From contig NZ_BAZF01000004.1 in NCBI RefSeq assembly GCF_000813145.1, forward strand, positions 248,001 to 312,000: a stretch of 64,000 nucleotides of DNA. Reading direction: 5' to 3'. This stretch comes from Geobacter sp. OR-1. GTDB taxonomy: Bacteria; Desulfobacterota; Desulfuromonadia; Geobacterales; DSM-12255. Positions 8,377 to 19,186 of this stretch are shown in pieces (position 1 is the stretch's first letter; each line of letters begins with the position of its first letter). A program made the position numbers and the translations under genes. The notes beneath the pieces were generated by a model. That model saw only the letters and a program-made list of their open reading frames with translations. It did no database searches and was not told where the DNA came from.

Positions 8377-9366
8377 TTAATCGGCTATTTTGAGAACAAT
8401 CTTGCCGAAATGCTTGTCTTCTTCCATCATCCGGTGCGCCTCCACCACCTGGTCGAGCGGGAATACCCTCTCGATGATCGGAACAATGGTCCGGTCGGCG
8501 AATTTGGGGAGCGCAGTCCTGGTGAATTCGGCCACGATATCCCCCTTGTCCTTGACCGGCCGGGACCGGAGCACGCTGCCGATGATCTGCTGGCGCTTGA
8601 CCATCATCAGCGCCAGGTTCAGCTCGGCCTTGATGCCGCTGATCACGCCGATGATCACCAGCCGCCCCGCATAGCCGAGCGAATTCATGTTCGGTGCCAG
8701 GTACTTGGCGCCGACATGGTCGAGGATGACGTCCACCCCCTTCTTGCTGGTGAACTCTTTGACCGCGTCGGTAAAGTCCGGGGTGGTGGTGAAATCGATA
8801 ACGAGGTCGGCGCCGATCTCCTTGACCCGCGCCATCTTTGCCGGGCTTGCGGTGACGATGATCCGGGTCTCGGGCACGAGCGCCTTGCAGAGCTGGACCC
8901 CGGCAGTGTTCACCCCGCCGCCGCCGCCATGGATGATGACGGTGTTCCGGTCTTTGAGCCCGCCGACCATGAACAGGTTGAGAAAAGCCGTGATGTACGA
9001 TTCGCAGACGCAGGCAGCTTCCTCGAAGCTCATCGATTCGGGTATCCGCATCAGGTGGCTTGCATAGGCAACGGCATACTCGGCATAGGCGCCGCCGCCG
9101 ACCAGGGTCATGACCCGCTCACCCTTCTGCCAGCCGGTCACTCCGGAGCCAAGTTCCTCGATCGTTCCGCTGACCTCAAGCCCGAGGATCTCGGAATCGC
9201 CCGGAGGAGGGGGATAGTTGCCGACCCGCTGCACCAGGTCCGGTCTGTTGATCGATGTGGCATGAACCTTTACCAGCACCTGTCCCTCGCCCGGAACCGG
9301 CCTCTCGACCTCGCCGATCTTCATCACCTCAACTCCGCCGAAACCGTCCATCAGCACTGCTTTCAT
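8377..9366 (-). CDS. NAD(P)H:quinone oxidoreductase, PIG3 family (zinc-independent MDR)
   Basis: The 329-aa protein belongs to the medium-chain dehydrogenase/reductase superfamily. It has the N-terminal GroES-like part with HATSINRPDLVQRVGNYPPP and GLEVSGTIEELG, then a Rossmann domain with IIHGGGGGVNTAGVQLCKAL and GVDVILDHVGAKYL. The RPDLxQRxGxYPPPP pattern is typical of the PIG3 group, which reduces quinones with NADPH; the structural zinc Cys cluster is absent. The ATG was chosen with GAGGAGG about 6 nt upstream, dropping an 18-codon extension that would overlap the neighbouring gene. The physiological substrate is unknown. Confidence 0.88.
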   Translation of the reverse strand: MKAVLMDGFGGVEVMKIGEVERPVPGEGQVLVKVHATSINRPDLVQRVGNYPPPPGDSEILGLEVSGTIEELGSGVTGWQKGERVMTLVGGGAYAEYAVAYASHLMRIPESMSFEEAACVCESYITAFLNLFMVGGLKDRNTVIIHGGGGGVNTAGVQLCKALVPETRIIVTASPAKMARVKEIGADLVIDFTTTPDFTDAVKEFTSKKGVDVILDHVGAKYLAPNMNSLGYAGRLVIIGVISGIKAELNLALMMVKRQQIIGSVLRSRPVKDKGDIVAEFTRTALPKFADRTIVPIIERVFPLDQVVEAHRMMEEDKHFGKIVLKIAD

Positions 9367-9395
9367 ACTTAACCTCCTCAACGATTTAAAATTTA

Positions 9396-10685
9396 CTATC
9401 TGAGCGTTAATAGATAGCAATTACCCATGATCCAATCGGCACCTTCAGTCCGAAGTTGCACCTCTTTTTCACCCATAACCTTAAACCCATAATGATCAGC
9501 TACGGAATGGATATAGGCAGGGCTATGAGCGTATCTGCCGGATGCTTTCAGGACAAAACCCTCACCATCACAACTTTCAGTGGTAAATACAAGCATTGCG
9601 TTTCTGTCTGCCCGTGCTTTTACCTCCTGGAATAAAGGCGCAAGGTCGCCAATATAGATAAAAACGTCAGCCGCAATGAACAGATCAAACTTTTCCTCGC
9701 AAGTTATAAGCACTTCGAGGATATTCCCCCGCAACAACCGGTCGTAGCAATTTTTTCCAGCCGCAGCTTCCAGCATTTTTTCCGAGATATCTATGCCGCT
9801 GAGGGTTCTCGCATGATCCCTGAAAGCGACACCGCTCAACCCCGTTCCGCAGCCGAGATCGATCGCATTATTGAACTTTATTTCATTGCCGCAGTGTTCC
9901 TTGGTTAGATCGACAAGTTGCGACGGCCCCCGGTAACCGAGTTTATCGACTAACAGCCCGTCAAAAGTCGGGGCAAAACGGTCAAACTCCTCCTGGTAAT
10001 ACTTTTTCTTAAGCTCCGGATCCGGTTCTTCCCCCTGTGCCACCGCCAAAAAAAATCTGGCTGTGGCATCATCAGGACATTTGGTCACCGCAATTTTAAG
10101 ACATTCTGCAGCTTCCGGACTTCTCTCGTACCGCAGGTAGGCCAAACCGAGATCCCTATCAATCTCCGGCAGTTCCGAGTTAAGACGTTTTGCAGTTTCA
10201 AAGTGATCCAATGCCTCAGGTTTCCTTGCCTTGAAATAACGCCGCCCAACGGCTTGGTGGACCTCCGGAATGCTCGGGTCGAGGGAAAGCGCCTTAAAAT
10301 AACAGTCATTGGTCTGTTGTTCGTTATCTCCGCGGAGTTCGAGGGCAGAACCGAGGCCAAAGTAGGCCTGGGGAAGATCTGGTTTTAACTGTATTGCGCG
10401 GGTAAAGCATTCGACTGCTTTGTCATATTTCCCCTGAGCCTTGTACAGATTACCGAGATTAACTTTCACCAGTGCTGATGCCGGGTTAATTGCCTCGGCA
10501 CGGCTAAGGAATCGTTCCGCTTCCGAAAGGTTATCGGACTGGGCGTACAGTGTCCCGAGCAGATAGTTGGCATCAAGATGATTGGGATTATGCTTAAGGA
10601 ACTTTCGGTAAAGATCAGCGGCTTCTCTAAACTGCATCTGACGGTGCTTGTCAAATGCCTTCTGAAAGAGCTTGTCTGCGGACAT
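9396..10685 (-). CDS. TPR-repeat protein fused to a class I methyltransferase
   Basis: The 429-aa protein begins with about six tetratricopeptide repeats (residues 5-215), for example ANYLLGTLYAQSDNLSEAE and VKVNLGNLYKAQGKYDKAVE. A linker (EEPDPELKKKYYQEEFDRFA, residues about 220-240) leads into a SAM-binding domain with NAIDLGCGTGLSGVAFRDHA, LSGIDISEKMLEAA and FDLFIAADVFIYIGDL. Such TPR-methyltransferases are known in several bacteria, but their substrates are undefined; the TPR part probably recruits the protein target. It follows the DUF815 ATPase gene by 21 bp on the same strand, suggesting an operon. Confidence 0.87.
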   Translation of the reverse strand: MSADKLFQKAFDKHRQMQFREAADLYRKFLKHNPNHLDANYLLGTLYAQSDNLSEAERFLSRAEAINPASALVKVNLGNLYKAQGKYDKAVECFTRAIQLKPDLPQAYFGLGSALELRGDNEQQTNDCYFKALSLDPSIPEVHQAVGRRYFKARKPEALDHFETAKRLNSELPEIDRDLGLAYLRYERSPEAAECLKIAVTKCPDDATARFFLAVAQGEEPDPELKKKYYQEEFDRFAPTFDGLLVDKLGYRGPSQLVDLTKEHCGNEIKFNNAIDLGCGTGLSGVAFRDHARTLSGIDISEKMLEAAAGKNCYDRLLRGNILEVLITCEEKFDLFIAADVFIYIGDLAPLFQEVKARADRNAMLVFTTESCDGEGFVLKASGRYAHSPAYIHSVADHYGFKVMGEKEVQLRTEGADWIMGNCYLLTLR

Positions 10686-10706
10686 AATCTATTCTCCAGT
10701 AGTAGA

Positions 10707-11591
10707 CTACCTCTTTCCCAACAGCTTTCTGCCGACCCAATCGCTGGCAAACTGGTATGCGATCCTCCCGCTTGCGTCCCCCTTCTTGTGCGACCACTCT
10801 ATGGCAGCCAGACGCGGTTCGTCGCTCCAGGGGAGTTCCACCCGATGCCTGGCGCACAGTTTTTCCACCCATTGCCGCACCACCTCAAGATACTGGGCCT
10901 GGCTGAACGGATGAAACCCGACCCAGAGTCCGAAACGGCCGGAAAGCGATATCTTCTCCTCGACCGCCTCGCCGTGATGAACTTCATTGTTCACCATCAT
11001 GGAACCACGATTGTCGCTCTCGTATTCCGGCAGCAGGTGCCGGCGGTTGGAGGTGACATAGATGAGGACATTGGGTGGAGGAGCGTAGACCGAACCGTCC
11101 AGGGCGCTTTTGAGCATCTTGTAGCTGGATTCGCCGGTCTCGAACGAGAGGTCGTCTGAAAAGATGATGAATTTGTACGGCTGGTCCTTGATCGCGGCGA
11201 CAATATCCGGCAGGTGGACCAGATCGTCCTTGTCAACCTGCACTACCCTTAGCCCTTCAACGGCGTAACGGTTCAGGATCGCCCTGACCAGCGATGATTT
11301 ACCGGTGCCCCTGGTGCCCCAGAGCAGGGTATTGTTGGCCGGATACCCGGCCAGGAACTGCCTGGTATTCTCTTCCACCGCCCGCTTCTGGCTGTCGATC
11401 CCGAGAAGATCATCCAGCGTTATCCCTTCGATCTCCTCCAGCGGCTCCAGGAACCCGGCAAACGAGTGCCGGTGCCAGTTGGCGGCATAGGTGGCCTTCC
11501 AGTCTATTTTATCGACCGGGTTCGGCAAAAGCTGTTCCAGTGACGTGAGAACCCTTTTGAGCTGCGCGGCCAGTTCGCGATCAAGTTCCAT
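10707..11591 (-). CDS. DUF815 family AAA+ ATP-binding protein
   Basis: This 294-aa cytosolic ATPase has Walker A GTRGTGKS (about residue 90), Walker B FIIFSDDLSF (about 142), a sensor-like VLIYVTSNRRHL and an arginine-rich SGRFGLWVGFHPF segment. The N-terminal LLGIDSQKRAVEENTRQFL and the spacing match DUF815, a widespread AAA family of unknown function. The next gene downstream on the same strand is the TPR-methyltransferase. A MITE-like repeat lies immediately upstream and may supply or alter the promoter. Confidence 0.88.
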   Translation of the reverse strand: MELDRELAAQLKRVLTSLEQLLPNPVDKIDWKATYAANWHRHSFAGFLEPLEEIEGITLDDLLGIDSQKRAVEENTRQFLAGYPANNTLLWGTRGTGKSSLVRAILNRYAVEGLRVVQVDKDDLVHLPDIVAAIKDQPYKFIIFSDDLSFETGESSYKMLKSALDGSVYAPPPNVLIYVTSNRRHLLPEYESDNRGSMMVNNEVHHGEAVEEKISLSGRFGLWVGFHPFSQAQYLEVVRQWVEKLCARHRVELPWSDEPRLAAIEWSHKKGDASGRIAYQFASDWVGRKLLGKR

Positions 11592-11615
11592 TGTTGCCTC
11601 GTGATCGGGTTTATC

Positions 11616-11795
11616 TAGTTTCCGTCCGGAAAGGGTTCATTTTCGCCCTGGCGGTGTCAATCTGCAGGATCGCTTGTGCGACGTACAGTAGTACGCCTCC
11701 GCGCAATCCCTTGATTTCCTTGCCTGGACGAAAAATCCCTCCTTTCCGATCCGTAAACCAATAGTTTCTCATCCGGAGTTTCCGGATGGAAACTA
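11616..11795. repeat. MITE-like element (180 bp) with terminal inverted repeats
   Basis: The ends are 17-bp inverted repeats, TAGTTTCCGTCCGGAAA and TTTCCGGATGGAAACTA, with one mismatch. The interior has a palindromic core on the minus strand, GGAGGCGTACTACTGTACG, closely resembling the core of the 59.6-kb element. It encodes nothing and fills most of the 315-bp gap between the DUF815 gene and the RCC1-repeat gene. It looks like a non-autonomous mobile repeat; no transposase is in the window. Confidence 0.65.
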
Positions 11796-11906
11796 TCTAT
11801 GAATCTGCGGAGATTTTATATCAGGAAGGAGTTTGAGCGGCAAGTAAAAAGCCGTTATGTCCCGGGAAATAACTTTCCGGGTCAGAACGGCAAAGATGGG
11901 GGAGTA

Positions 11907-14900
11907 TCAGCGAATTACCAGGGAGTCGATCGCCACGCTGCCGAGGCTTACGGTCAAACTGCCGGTAATCGCCGTGAGGTTCCCCTCCAGCCGGGAGGAG
12001 AAGGTGTCGTCGTATCCGCCCTGCAAGGTAACGGCGAGCTCTTTCCCGGCAAGGGTGTTTTCCGTAATAACAACCCCTTTGACCATAATTATCCCGCTTC
12101 CCGGCGCCTGGATCGCAGCGTAGGCGCTCGAGATATCCGGATAGCAGCTGCTGCCGACCATGGCGTTGCACGGCAAGGGCGGGACATCGATTGTCCAGCT
12201 GTAACTGGCGGGAGTAAGATCGAGATTGGTTGCTGCGTCTTTGGCCCTGACCTGCAGGACATGGGGACCGTTGGCCAGGCCGCTGAAGCTGTACGGATTG
12301 CTGCAGGCAACAAAAGATGAGCTGTCGACGCTGCATTCGTAACTGACCCCGGACTCGGTGGCGGAGAAGGCGAAGCTTCCGGAATTGACCGCGCTGACCT
12401 GAGGCGGTCCGGAGACAATACTGGTGTCGGGCCAAACCGTGTCAATGACCCAGTTTACGGTGGCCGGGCTCTGGTCAACATTACCGGCCGGGTCCTTTGC
12501 CCTGACCAGAAACTGATGGGCGCCGTTGCTCAACCCGCTGAAATAATAAGGGGAGGTGCAGGTTGCAAACTCGGCATTATTCAGTGAGCATTCATAGGTG
12601 GAACCGGTCTCGCTGGAGGAAAACCCGATTCCTCCCGACACCTTGTTGGAGGGGTTGGAAGGCTGAGTGACTATGGTGGTATTCGGCGCAGTGGTGTCGA
12701 TTACCCATGAACAGCCGAGCAGGCTGTTATCGACATTCCCGGCCGGATCGATTGCACGTACCATGAATACGTGCGATCCATCCGCAAGACCGCTGAAGCT
12801 GTACGGTGACGAGCATGCTGAGTACTGGGCCGAGTCCAGTTTGCACTGATAGGTCGAACCCGCTTCGTTCGCAGTAAAGCTGACGCTGCCCGAACTCAGT
12901 TTTGTCACACCGCTGGGTTTGGCGGTAATGTAGGTAACCGGCGCTACAATGTCGATGGTCCAGGAATAGGCTGCGGGTGTCGGGTCCGTATTTCCGGCTA
13001 GGTCCCTTGACCGCACGCTGAAACTATGATTGCCGCCCGCCAGACTGCTGTAGGAGTGTGGGGTGCTGCAACCGCTCCAGTTGCCGCTGTCCAGTTTGCA
13101 CTCGAATGTTGCGCCGGTCTCGGTGGAGGCAAAGGCAAAAGTGCCGCCGGTCGCATTGGACTGGGCTGCCGGAGTGCTGCTGAAGGAGGTCTCAGGAGGG
13201 GTGGTATCCACGGTCCAGCTCCAGACCGGAGGGTTAGCGGTTCTGATTCCGGCCGCGTTTACTCCCCTGACCGAAAAAGTGTGCACTCCTTCCGCAAGAG
13301 CGCTGTAGCTCTTGGGAGTGGCGCAGACTGCCCATTCGGCATTATCGAGACGGCACTCAAAGGTTGCTGACTGATCGTTGGAATAAAACGCGAATTCGGC
13401 GGAGGCCAGATTAACCGGGTTGTTTGGGGTAGCGGATATCGTTGCCGTTGGCGCCACCACAAAGTCCGCTGTTACGAATCTCGCGGAGTTCACCGTGACC
13501 TGGCAGGTTTCTCCGGAAAGAGAATCGCAGCCGGTCCATGAACTGAAAGCAGAGTTTTGATCCGGGACAGGAGTAACCGAGACCATCGTCCCCTCGACAA
13601 AGGACTGGCTGCAGTTTGTCGAGCAACCGATACCGGGCGGCGCCGGCAGGACGGTTACCGCTCCCCCGCCTGTCCCGCCAAACTGGATTGTAAGCGGGAA
13701 GTAGTGCAGGACCGCGTAAGCCTGGCTCTGCACAGCACTGATATTGCCGGCCAGGTCTATCGCGAGGAACGAAATGGTTCCGCTGATGCTGAGATTAAGC
13801 GCACTGCTGTAGGTCTCAGTGCTGCCGGAGACCGGGAAGGTCGGGGTGGTGCCGTCCAGGGTATAATAGATTGCGCCGCACCCGGTTCCGGCATCGCTGC
13901 AGTTTAGCGCAACCGAAACGCTCTCCTGGAACGAGCCGCCACCAGGGGTCGCAGTAGTAACTGGCGCGACATTGTCCAGGCTTATCAAGGAGTTGTGCGG
14001 GAGCATGCTGCCGTTGCCGTCCCCGACCTGTCCGTAGAGATTGTCACCCCACCCCCAGACCGTACCGTTCCCCAATACGGCGGCAGTATTGAAATACCCG
14101 GCCGATATTGTTGCCACGCCGCCAGGAGAGCTCAACTGCAACGGCAGCAAACTGCCGTTCGTAGTGCCGTTCCCGAGCTGGCCTTCCGCATTTTCACCCC
14201 ACAGCCATAACGTCCCGTCCGCGCTCAAGGCGACGGTATGATATCCCCCGCCGCTAACTGCCGACAGACTGGGGACCCCACTAACGACCACAGGGGAATA
14301 CCGTGCCGTCTGCGTCCCATCGCCAAGCTGGCCGTAGGTATTGTCTCCCCAGGCATTGAGGACTCCCCCGCCCTGTATTGCCAACGTGTGGTAACACCCC
14401 GCGGCGATCGCGATTACTCCCGCAAGGCCGTAAACCTGGACCGGCGCATATCTGGAAATATTGGTCCCGTCTCCGAGCTGGCCGGAGCTGTTGTATCCCC
14501 ACGTCCAGACCGTGCCGTCGCTCTTGAGCGCAACCGTGTGGGAACTGCCGGCAGCGATGGCGATCACTCCCTCCAGGCCGAGCACCTGGACCGGGGAACT
14601 CCGGTCAAACGTGTCCCCGTTGCCAAGCTGGCCATAATAGTTCCCACCCCAGGTCCAGACCGTACCGTCACTTTTCAGGGCAACCGAGTGGTAGCTGCCG
14701 GCCGCGACCGCTATAACTCCGGACAATCCGGTGACCAGGACCGGAGAAAGCCGTGAAATCAGGGTGCCGTCTCCGACCTGACCATTGCTGTTGTTTCCCC
14801 AGGAGACAATAGTGCCGTCCCCTTTCAAGGCCACGGTATGATACCCGCCGGAAGCGACCGAGCTGAATCCGGACAACCCGGCAAGCGGCGCCGGAACACT

Positions 14901-16185
14901 TTTCATCAGAGTCGTGCCGTCGCCCAGCTGACCTTCCGAGTTCCGCCCCCAGGTCCAGACAGAACCGTCACCGGTCACCACTGCTGAATGGTAATGGCCG
15001 ACCGACAGCGCCGCCGGAGTGCCGAATCCGATGACCTGCGCCGGATAGGTCTGCTGGCCGGACGTGCCGTCGCCCAGCCTCCCGTAACCGTTATTGCCCC
15101 AGGCAACCACCTGACCGCTGCTTTTCACTGCCAGGGAATGACCGTATCCAGCGGCAATAGTTCTCACCCCTGAAAGACCATATACCTGCGCCGGGGTTCG
15201 CCGGTCCTGGGTGCTGCCGTCCCCGAGCTGGCCATAGGTGTTCCATCCCCAGGACCGGACCGTGCCGTCCGCCATAATGGCCAACATATGATTGGAACCT
15301 GCTGATATCCTGGTTGCAGCGCCGATTCCGGTGACAACCACCGGGGTATTTCTGCTTTCAGTTGTCCCGTCACCCAGCTGACCGTTGGCATTGTAACCCC
15401 AAGTCAAAACCGTTCCGTCGCTTCTGAGAGCCGCCGAATGATAACTGCCGGCAGTTATTGCCACTATCTGTGTGAGCCCGCTGACCTGCACCGGGCAGCT
15501 GCTGTTCACGGAACCGCCATTCCCCAGCTGGCCGTAACCGTTTGCTCCCCATGCCCATACCGTGCCATCGGATTTCAGGGCAAGACAATGCATGTCACCG
15601 GAAGCGATGGCAACGACACCGCTAAGACCGTTCACTTTCACCGCGGTTGTGTTCATCTCCGTAAATGATCCGGTCCCAAGTTCACCTTCAAGGTTTCGCC
15701 CCCATGCCCAGACCGTGCCGTCATTCTTGAGCGCCACTGTATGCGCGTAACCGGCGCCGGCCGAGATAGCTCCGGTGAAACCTACTACCTGTACAGGGGT
15801 ATTCCTCTGGGTGGTGGAGCCATTACCGAGTCTGCCACTGCCGTTATTCCCCCGATGCCCATACGGTCCCGTTTGATTTTATGGCAACCGTATGGAAGCC
15901 GCCGGAAACAATGCCGGTAACTCCAGACAGTTGGCTGACATGAACCGGGGCACTCTTGTCAAGGTATGTCCCGTCCCCCAGCTGCCCATTGACATTATCC
16001 CCCCAACTCCATACTGTACCGTCACTTTTTAACGCTGCCGAGTGATACTTGCCGGCAGCAATATCCGGGGGAGTTTCCGCCCGGGCATTGAAAGGGAGCA
16101 ACAGGGTCAGGCACAATGCCGCGATGATGTTGACAACGCCAAAGACAGCAGGGTATTTTTCCCGGAATTTGCTAGCATTGTTCAT
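11907..16185 (-). pseudogene. Large exported RCC1-repeat / Ig-like repeat protein, frameshifted
   Basis: The composite protein would be about 1425 aa. Residues 1-36 are a signal peptide. About fourteen RCC1-type beta-propeller blades follow, each with a pattern like HTVALKSDGTVWTWG and GQLGDGT. Next come a chitobiase-like C-terminal domain (IYYTLDGTTPTF), a bacterial repeat domain (SSWTGCDSLSG), and five or more Ig-like repeats of about 85 aa with ETGATFECKLD and AGNTDPTPAAYSWTID. A C-terminal domain of about 95 aa starts CNAMVGSSCYPDISSAYAAI. One extra base in a G5 run (plus-strand C5 at 15849-15853) causes a stop after WASGE; deleting it restores a perfect blade, WASGNNGSGRLGNG. An internal Met at 15737 could start the longer downstream part. 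A secreted or surface binding role is inferred. Confidence 0.8.
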
Positions 16186-16286
16186 AGGGCACCAAAGAGA
16201 GTCGCACGATTAAAACCAACTCATATTAATCGCACTTAATGCAATAACCGCTCCTTTCCTCAACATACTGTTTTAATTTAGCTTTT

Positions 16287-16309
16287 CGTGTATATTTTTG
16301 ATATACACG
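16287..16309. promoter_or_regulatory. Inverted repeat in the RCC1 / molybdoenzyme intergenic region
   Basis: Perfect 9-bp arms CGTGTATAT / ATATACACG are separated by TTTTG, in the 274-bp gap between divergent genes. It could be an operator or a small RNA-level hairpin. A second palindrome, GCGACCG / CGGTCGC, lies at 16409-16428 in the likely leader of the molybdoenzyme gene. Confidence 0.35.
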
Positions 16310-16360
16310 CTGAGAACATGACGCTTTCTCACGGTGTCCCAAGCGGGAAATTGCAATATA

Positions 16361-16388
16361 TTGACACGGCAGTTGATGCATGTAATTT
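16361..16388 (+). promoter_or_regulatory. Candidate sigma-70 promoter of the molybdopterin oxidoreductase
   Basis: A perfect -35 TTGACA (16361-16366) and a weak -10 TAATTT (16383-16388) are 16 bp apart, about 70 bp before the ATG. Confidence 0.45.
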
Positions 16389-16459
16389 ATCAGACTAACA
16401 GTGCCGATGCGACCGGCCTATCGGTCGCAAACCATTGCACGAACAGAGGAGAAATCGCC

Positions 16460-18497
16460 ATGTCCCGAACACTGGTGAAATCCGTTTGCCCCTACGACTG
16501 TCCCGACACCTGCGGCATCCTTGCCACAGTCGAAAACGGCCGGGTCGTATCGGTTTCAGGCGACCCTGACCACCCGTACAGCAAGGGGACCCTGTGCGTA
16601 AAAATGGCCAACTACGAAAAAACGGTGCATTCTCCGGACCGGTTAACCGTTCCTCTGGCTCGATCCGGCCCCAAAGGGAGCGGGACATTTCACCCTGTTT
16701 CCTGGGATGAGGCGATTGCCAGGATTTGCGATCAGTGGCGAACGATCATTGCCGCCTATGGTGCGGAAGCGATTCTACCCTACTCGTATGCCGGCACCAT
16801 GGGCTTGGTCCAGAGGAACAGCGGGCACCCGTTTTTTCCACCGCCTCGGGGCGAGCAGACTGGAACGGACCATCTGCTCCCCGGCCAAAGATGCCGGATG
16901 GCAGGCGGTCATGGGGGATACCCCGGCCACTGACCCCGACAGCGTAATCGCAAGCGATCTGGTCATCCTGTGGGGGATAGATGCGGCTGCCACCAGCGTC
17001 CATTTCCTGCACCGGGTGGCGGAAGCCAGGCGGCGCGGGGCCAAAGTCGTCATGATCGATACCTACCGGACCAGGACTGCGGCGGCAGCCGACAGGAGCC
17101 TACTGGTCCGGCCCGGCAGCGACGGGGCTCTGGCACTCGGAATAATGCACATCCTTGTCAGGGACAATCTGGTCGATCACGATTTTATCCGGGACAACGT
17201 CCACGGTTTTCCGGAACTGGCGGCCCGGATCCTGCCCGATTACTCCCCCGAGGCGGTCAGTAAGATCACCGGCCTGCCAGAGCTGGAGATAGAAGAACTG
17301 GCAGCTGAATACGGTGCGGCCGCATCCCCGTTTATCAGGCTTGGCAGCGGACTTTCCCGTTACGGCAACGGCGCCATGACAGTAAGGGCCATCGTGAGCC
17401 TGCCGGCACTTACCGGGGGATACGCAAAGCCCGGTGGGGGATGTTTCTGCGGCACTTCCACCTCCGGAGCCTTTGCCATGAAAGAGGTCACCAGGGAAGA
17501 GTTCATGACCAGCCCGACCCGGATCATCAACATGAACCGGCTGGGTGAGGCGTTGAACAGCCTGTCGGACCCGCCGGTAATGTCGCTGTACGTCTATCAC
17601 TCCAACCCGGCAGCAGTTGCCCCGGATCAAAACGAGGTAATCAAGGGGCTTTGCCGCGAAGATCTGTTCACCGTGGTCCATGAACGGTTCATGACCGACA
17701 CCGCGCTGCATGCCGATCTGGTGCTCCCCGCGACCTCTTCCATGGAACAGAGCGATATCTACAGATCTTATGGCAGTTATTGCATCCAGCGGGCAGCGCC
17801 CGCTATCCCCCCGGTCGGAGCAAGCAAGTCCAACTGGGAGGTCTTTTCCCTGCTCGCAAAAGAGCTCGGGTTTGAGCAACCGTTCTTCAGTCAGACCGCC
17901 GACGAATTGATCGACACCCTCGTCGCCGGGGATTCGCCTTGGAGAATGGGGATCAACGCAACAGACATCAACAGCGGCAATGCGGTTCGGCTCAAACTCC
18001 CCGCAGACCCGGGACAACGGTTTTTAACGCCATCCGGGAAAATCGAGCTGCTTAACCCGAGGCTTGACCAGCCACTGCCACGATTCATCCCTCCTCACGC
18101 ATCAACAGATCCATACCCGTTCTGGCTGATGACCGCTCCGGCCTTTTACGCTCTTAACTCCTCGTTTTACGAACGGCCCGACCTTCGCAACAAACTGGCA
18201 GGGATGAGAATAACCATCAATCCTCAGGATGCAGCCGACCGGGCCCTTGATGCGGATAGCGTCGTTACGGTGTGGAATTCCCGCGGCGAGGTTGATTTCA
18301 TATTGGGAGTGAGCGAAAATGTTCCCTGCGGTATAGCCGTAACAGAAGGGGCATGGTGGATCGAACATGCCCCGGGGAACAGAACCGTCAACGCTCTGAC
18401 ATCCCAGCGCCTGACGGACATGGGGAGGGGAAGCACATTTTACGACAACAAGGTGAATATCAGGGGTAAAACCGGTCAACCACCCTTAGCGCGTTGA
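16460..18497 (+). pseudogene. Molybdopterin oxidoreductase (DMSO reductase family), frameshifted
   Basis: Without its frameshift the protein would be about 678 aa. The N-terminus has the [4Fe-4S] cluster pattern CPYDCPDTCGILATVENG with GTLCVKM, then the Mo-bis-MGD domains (SYAGTMGLVQRNSGH, VILWGIDAAATSVH, YHSNPAAVAPDQ, ATSSMEQSDIYRSYG) and a C-terminal cap (NPQDAADRALDADSVVTVWN). No Tat or Sec signal is visible, so it is probably cytoplasmic; the substrate is not identifiable. The reading frame breaks in a T6 run at 16832-16837. Removing one T joins NSGHPFF to HRLGASRLERTICSPAKDAG, as in intact relatives. AGGAG precedes the start. Its 3' end overlaps the converging response-regulator gene by 22 bp. 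Either a real null allele or a sequencing error is possible. Confidence 0.82.
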
Positions 18498-19186
18498 CTT
18501 TCGATAAAATTGCGGATCTCTTTCAATACTTCGGTTTCGATTTCGGTGAACTCGACGCCGAATCCGGCCGGAAGCCGGGGTTTGCTGCGCGGGTTCCCAC
18601 TGTTGTCCCAGGCCACGCGCCCTTTGGCCTTTATCTTGACGTTGCTGCCAGGCAGGGTAAAGGATATTTTCAGATCTTCATCTGTTTGAGGCTTTTTGTC
18701 AGCAGTAATGTACAGCCCTCCGACGCTTATGTCCGCACAGTTGGCGCTGCCGATGACCTCTCCGTTTACCAGGGCAACCTCGGCCATGCAGGAAACCCGC
18801 GGCTCGCGACGGTCAATGGCAGGGACGAAACGGCGTCCTTTCTCAAGAAAAAGGCGTCGGTCGATCGGCTTGGTCAGATAATCGTCGCAACCGGCTTCGC
18901 GACAGCGAATTTCGTCGATCTGGCTCCCTGCGGTAGTAACCATGATAACCGGTATGGAGCAAAGTTCCGGATCCGCCTTGATGGCGGCACAGCAGCTTTT
19001 GCCATCCATCTTCGGCATGTTCAGGTCCATGTAAATAAGGTTGGGATGTTCTCTCCTGGCAACATCCAATGCTTCTTCGCCGTTTGAAGCGGTCAGTAAC
19101 CGGACCGCTGAATGTTTCAGAAAATTTTTTTCCAGTTCGAGGAGCAGCTTGACGTCGTCAACGAGGAGAACCGTGGGGATGGACAT
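18476..19186 (-). CDS. Response regulator with C-terminal PilZ domain
   Basis: The 236-aa protein has a receiver domain (residues about 4-118) with VLLVDDVKLLLELE, phosphoacceptor Asp in LIYMDLNMPKMDG and Lys in YLTKPIDRRLF. A PilZ domain follows from about 125, with RREPRVSCM and CADISVGGLYI, the paired motifs that bind c-di-GMP. It would couple phosphorylation to c-di-GMP sensing; the output and partner kinase are not encoded nearby. The start uses GGAGG 8 nt upstream and rejects a 19-codon extension. It is divergent from the glycosyltransferase gene. Confidence 0.9.
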   Translation of the reverse strand: MSIPTVLLVDDVKLLLELEKNFLKHSAVRLLTASNGEEALDVARREHPNLIYMDLNMPKMDGKSCCAAIKADPELCSIPVIMVTTAGSQIDEIRCREAGCDDYLTKPIDRRLFLEKGRRFVPAIDRREPRVSCMAEVALVNGEVIGSANCADISVGGLYITADKKPQTDEDLKISFTLPGSNVKIKAKGRVAWDNSGNPRSKPRLPAGFGVEFTEIETEVLKEIRNFIESQRAKGG

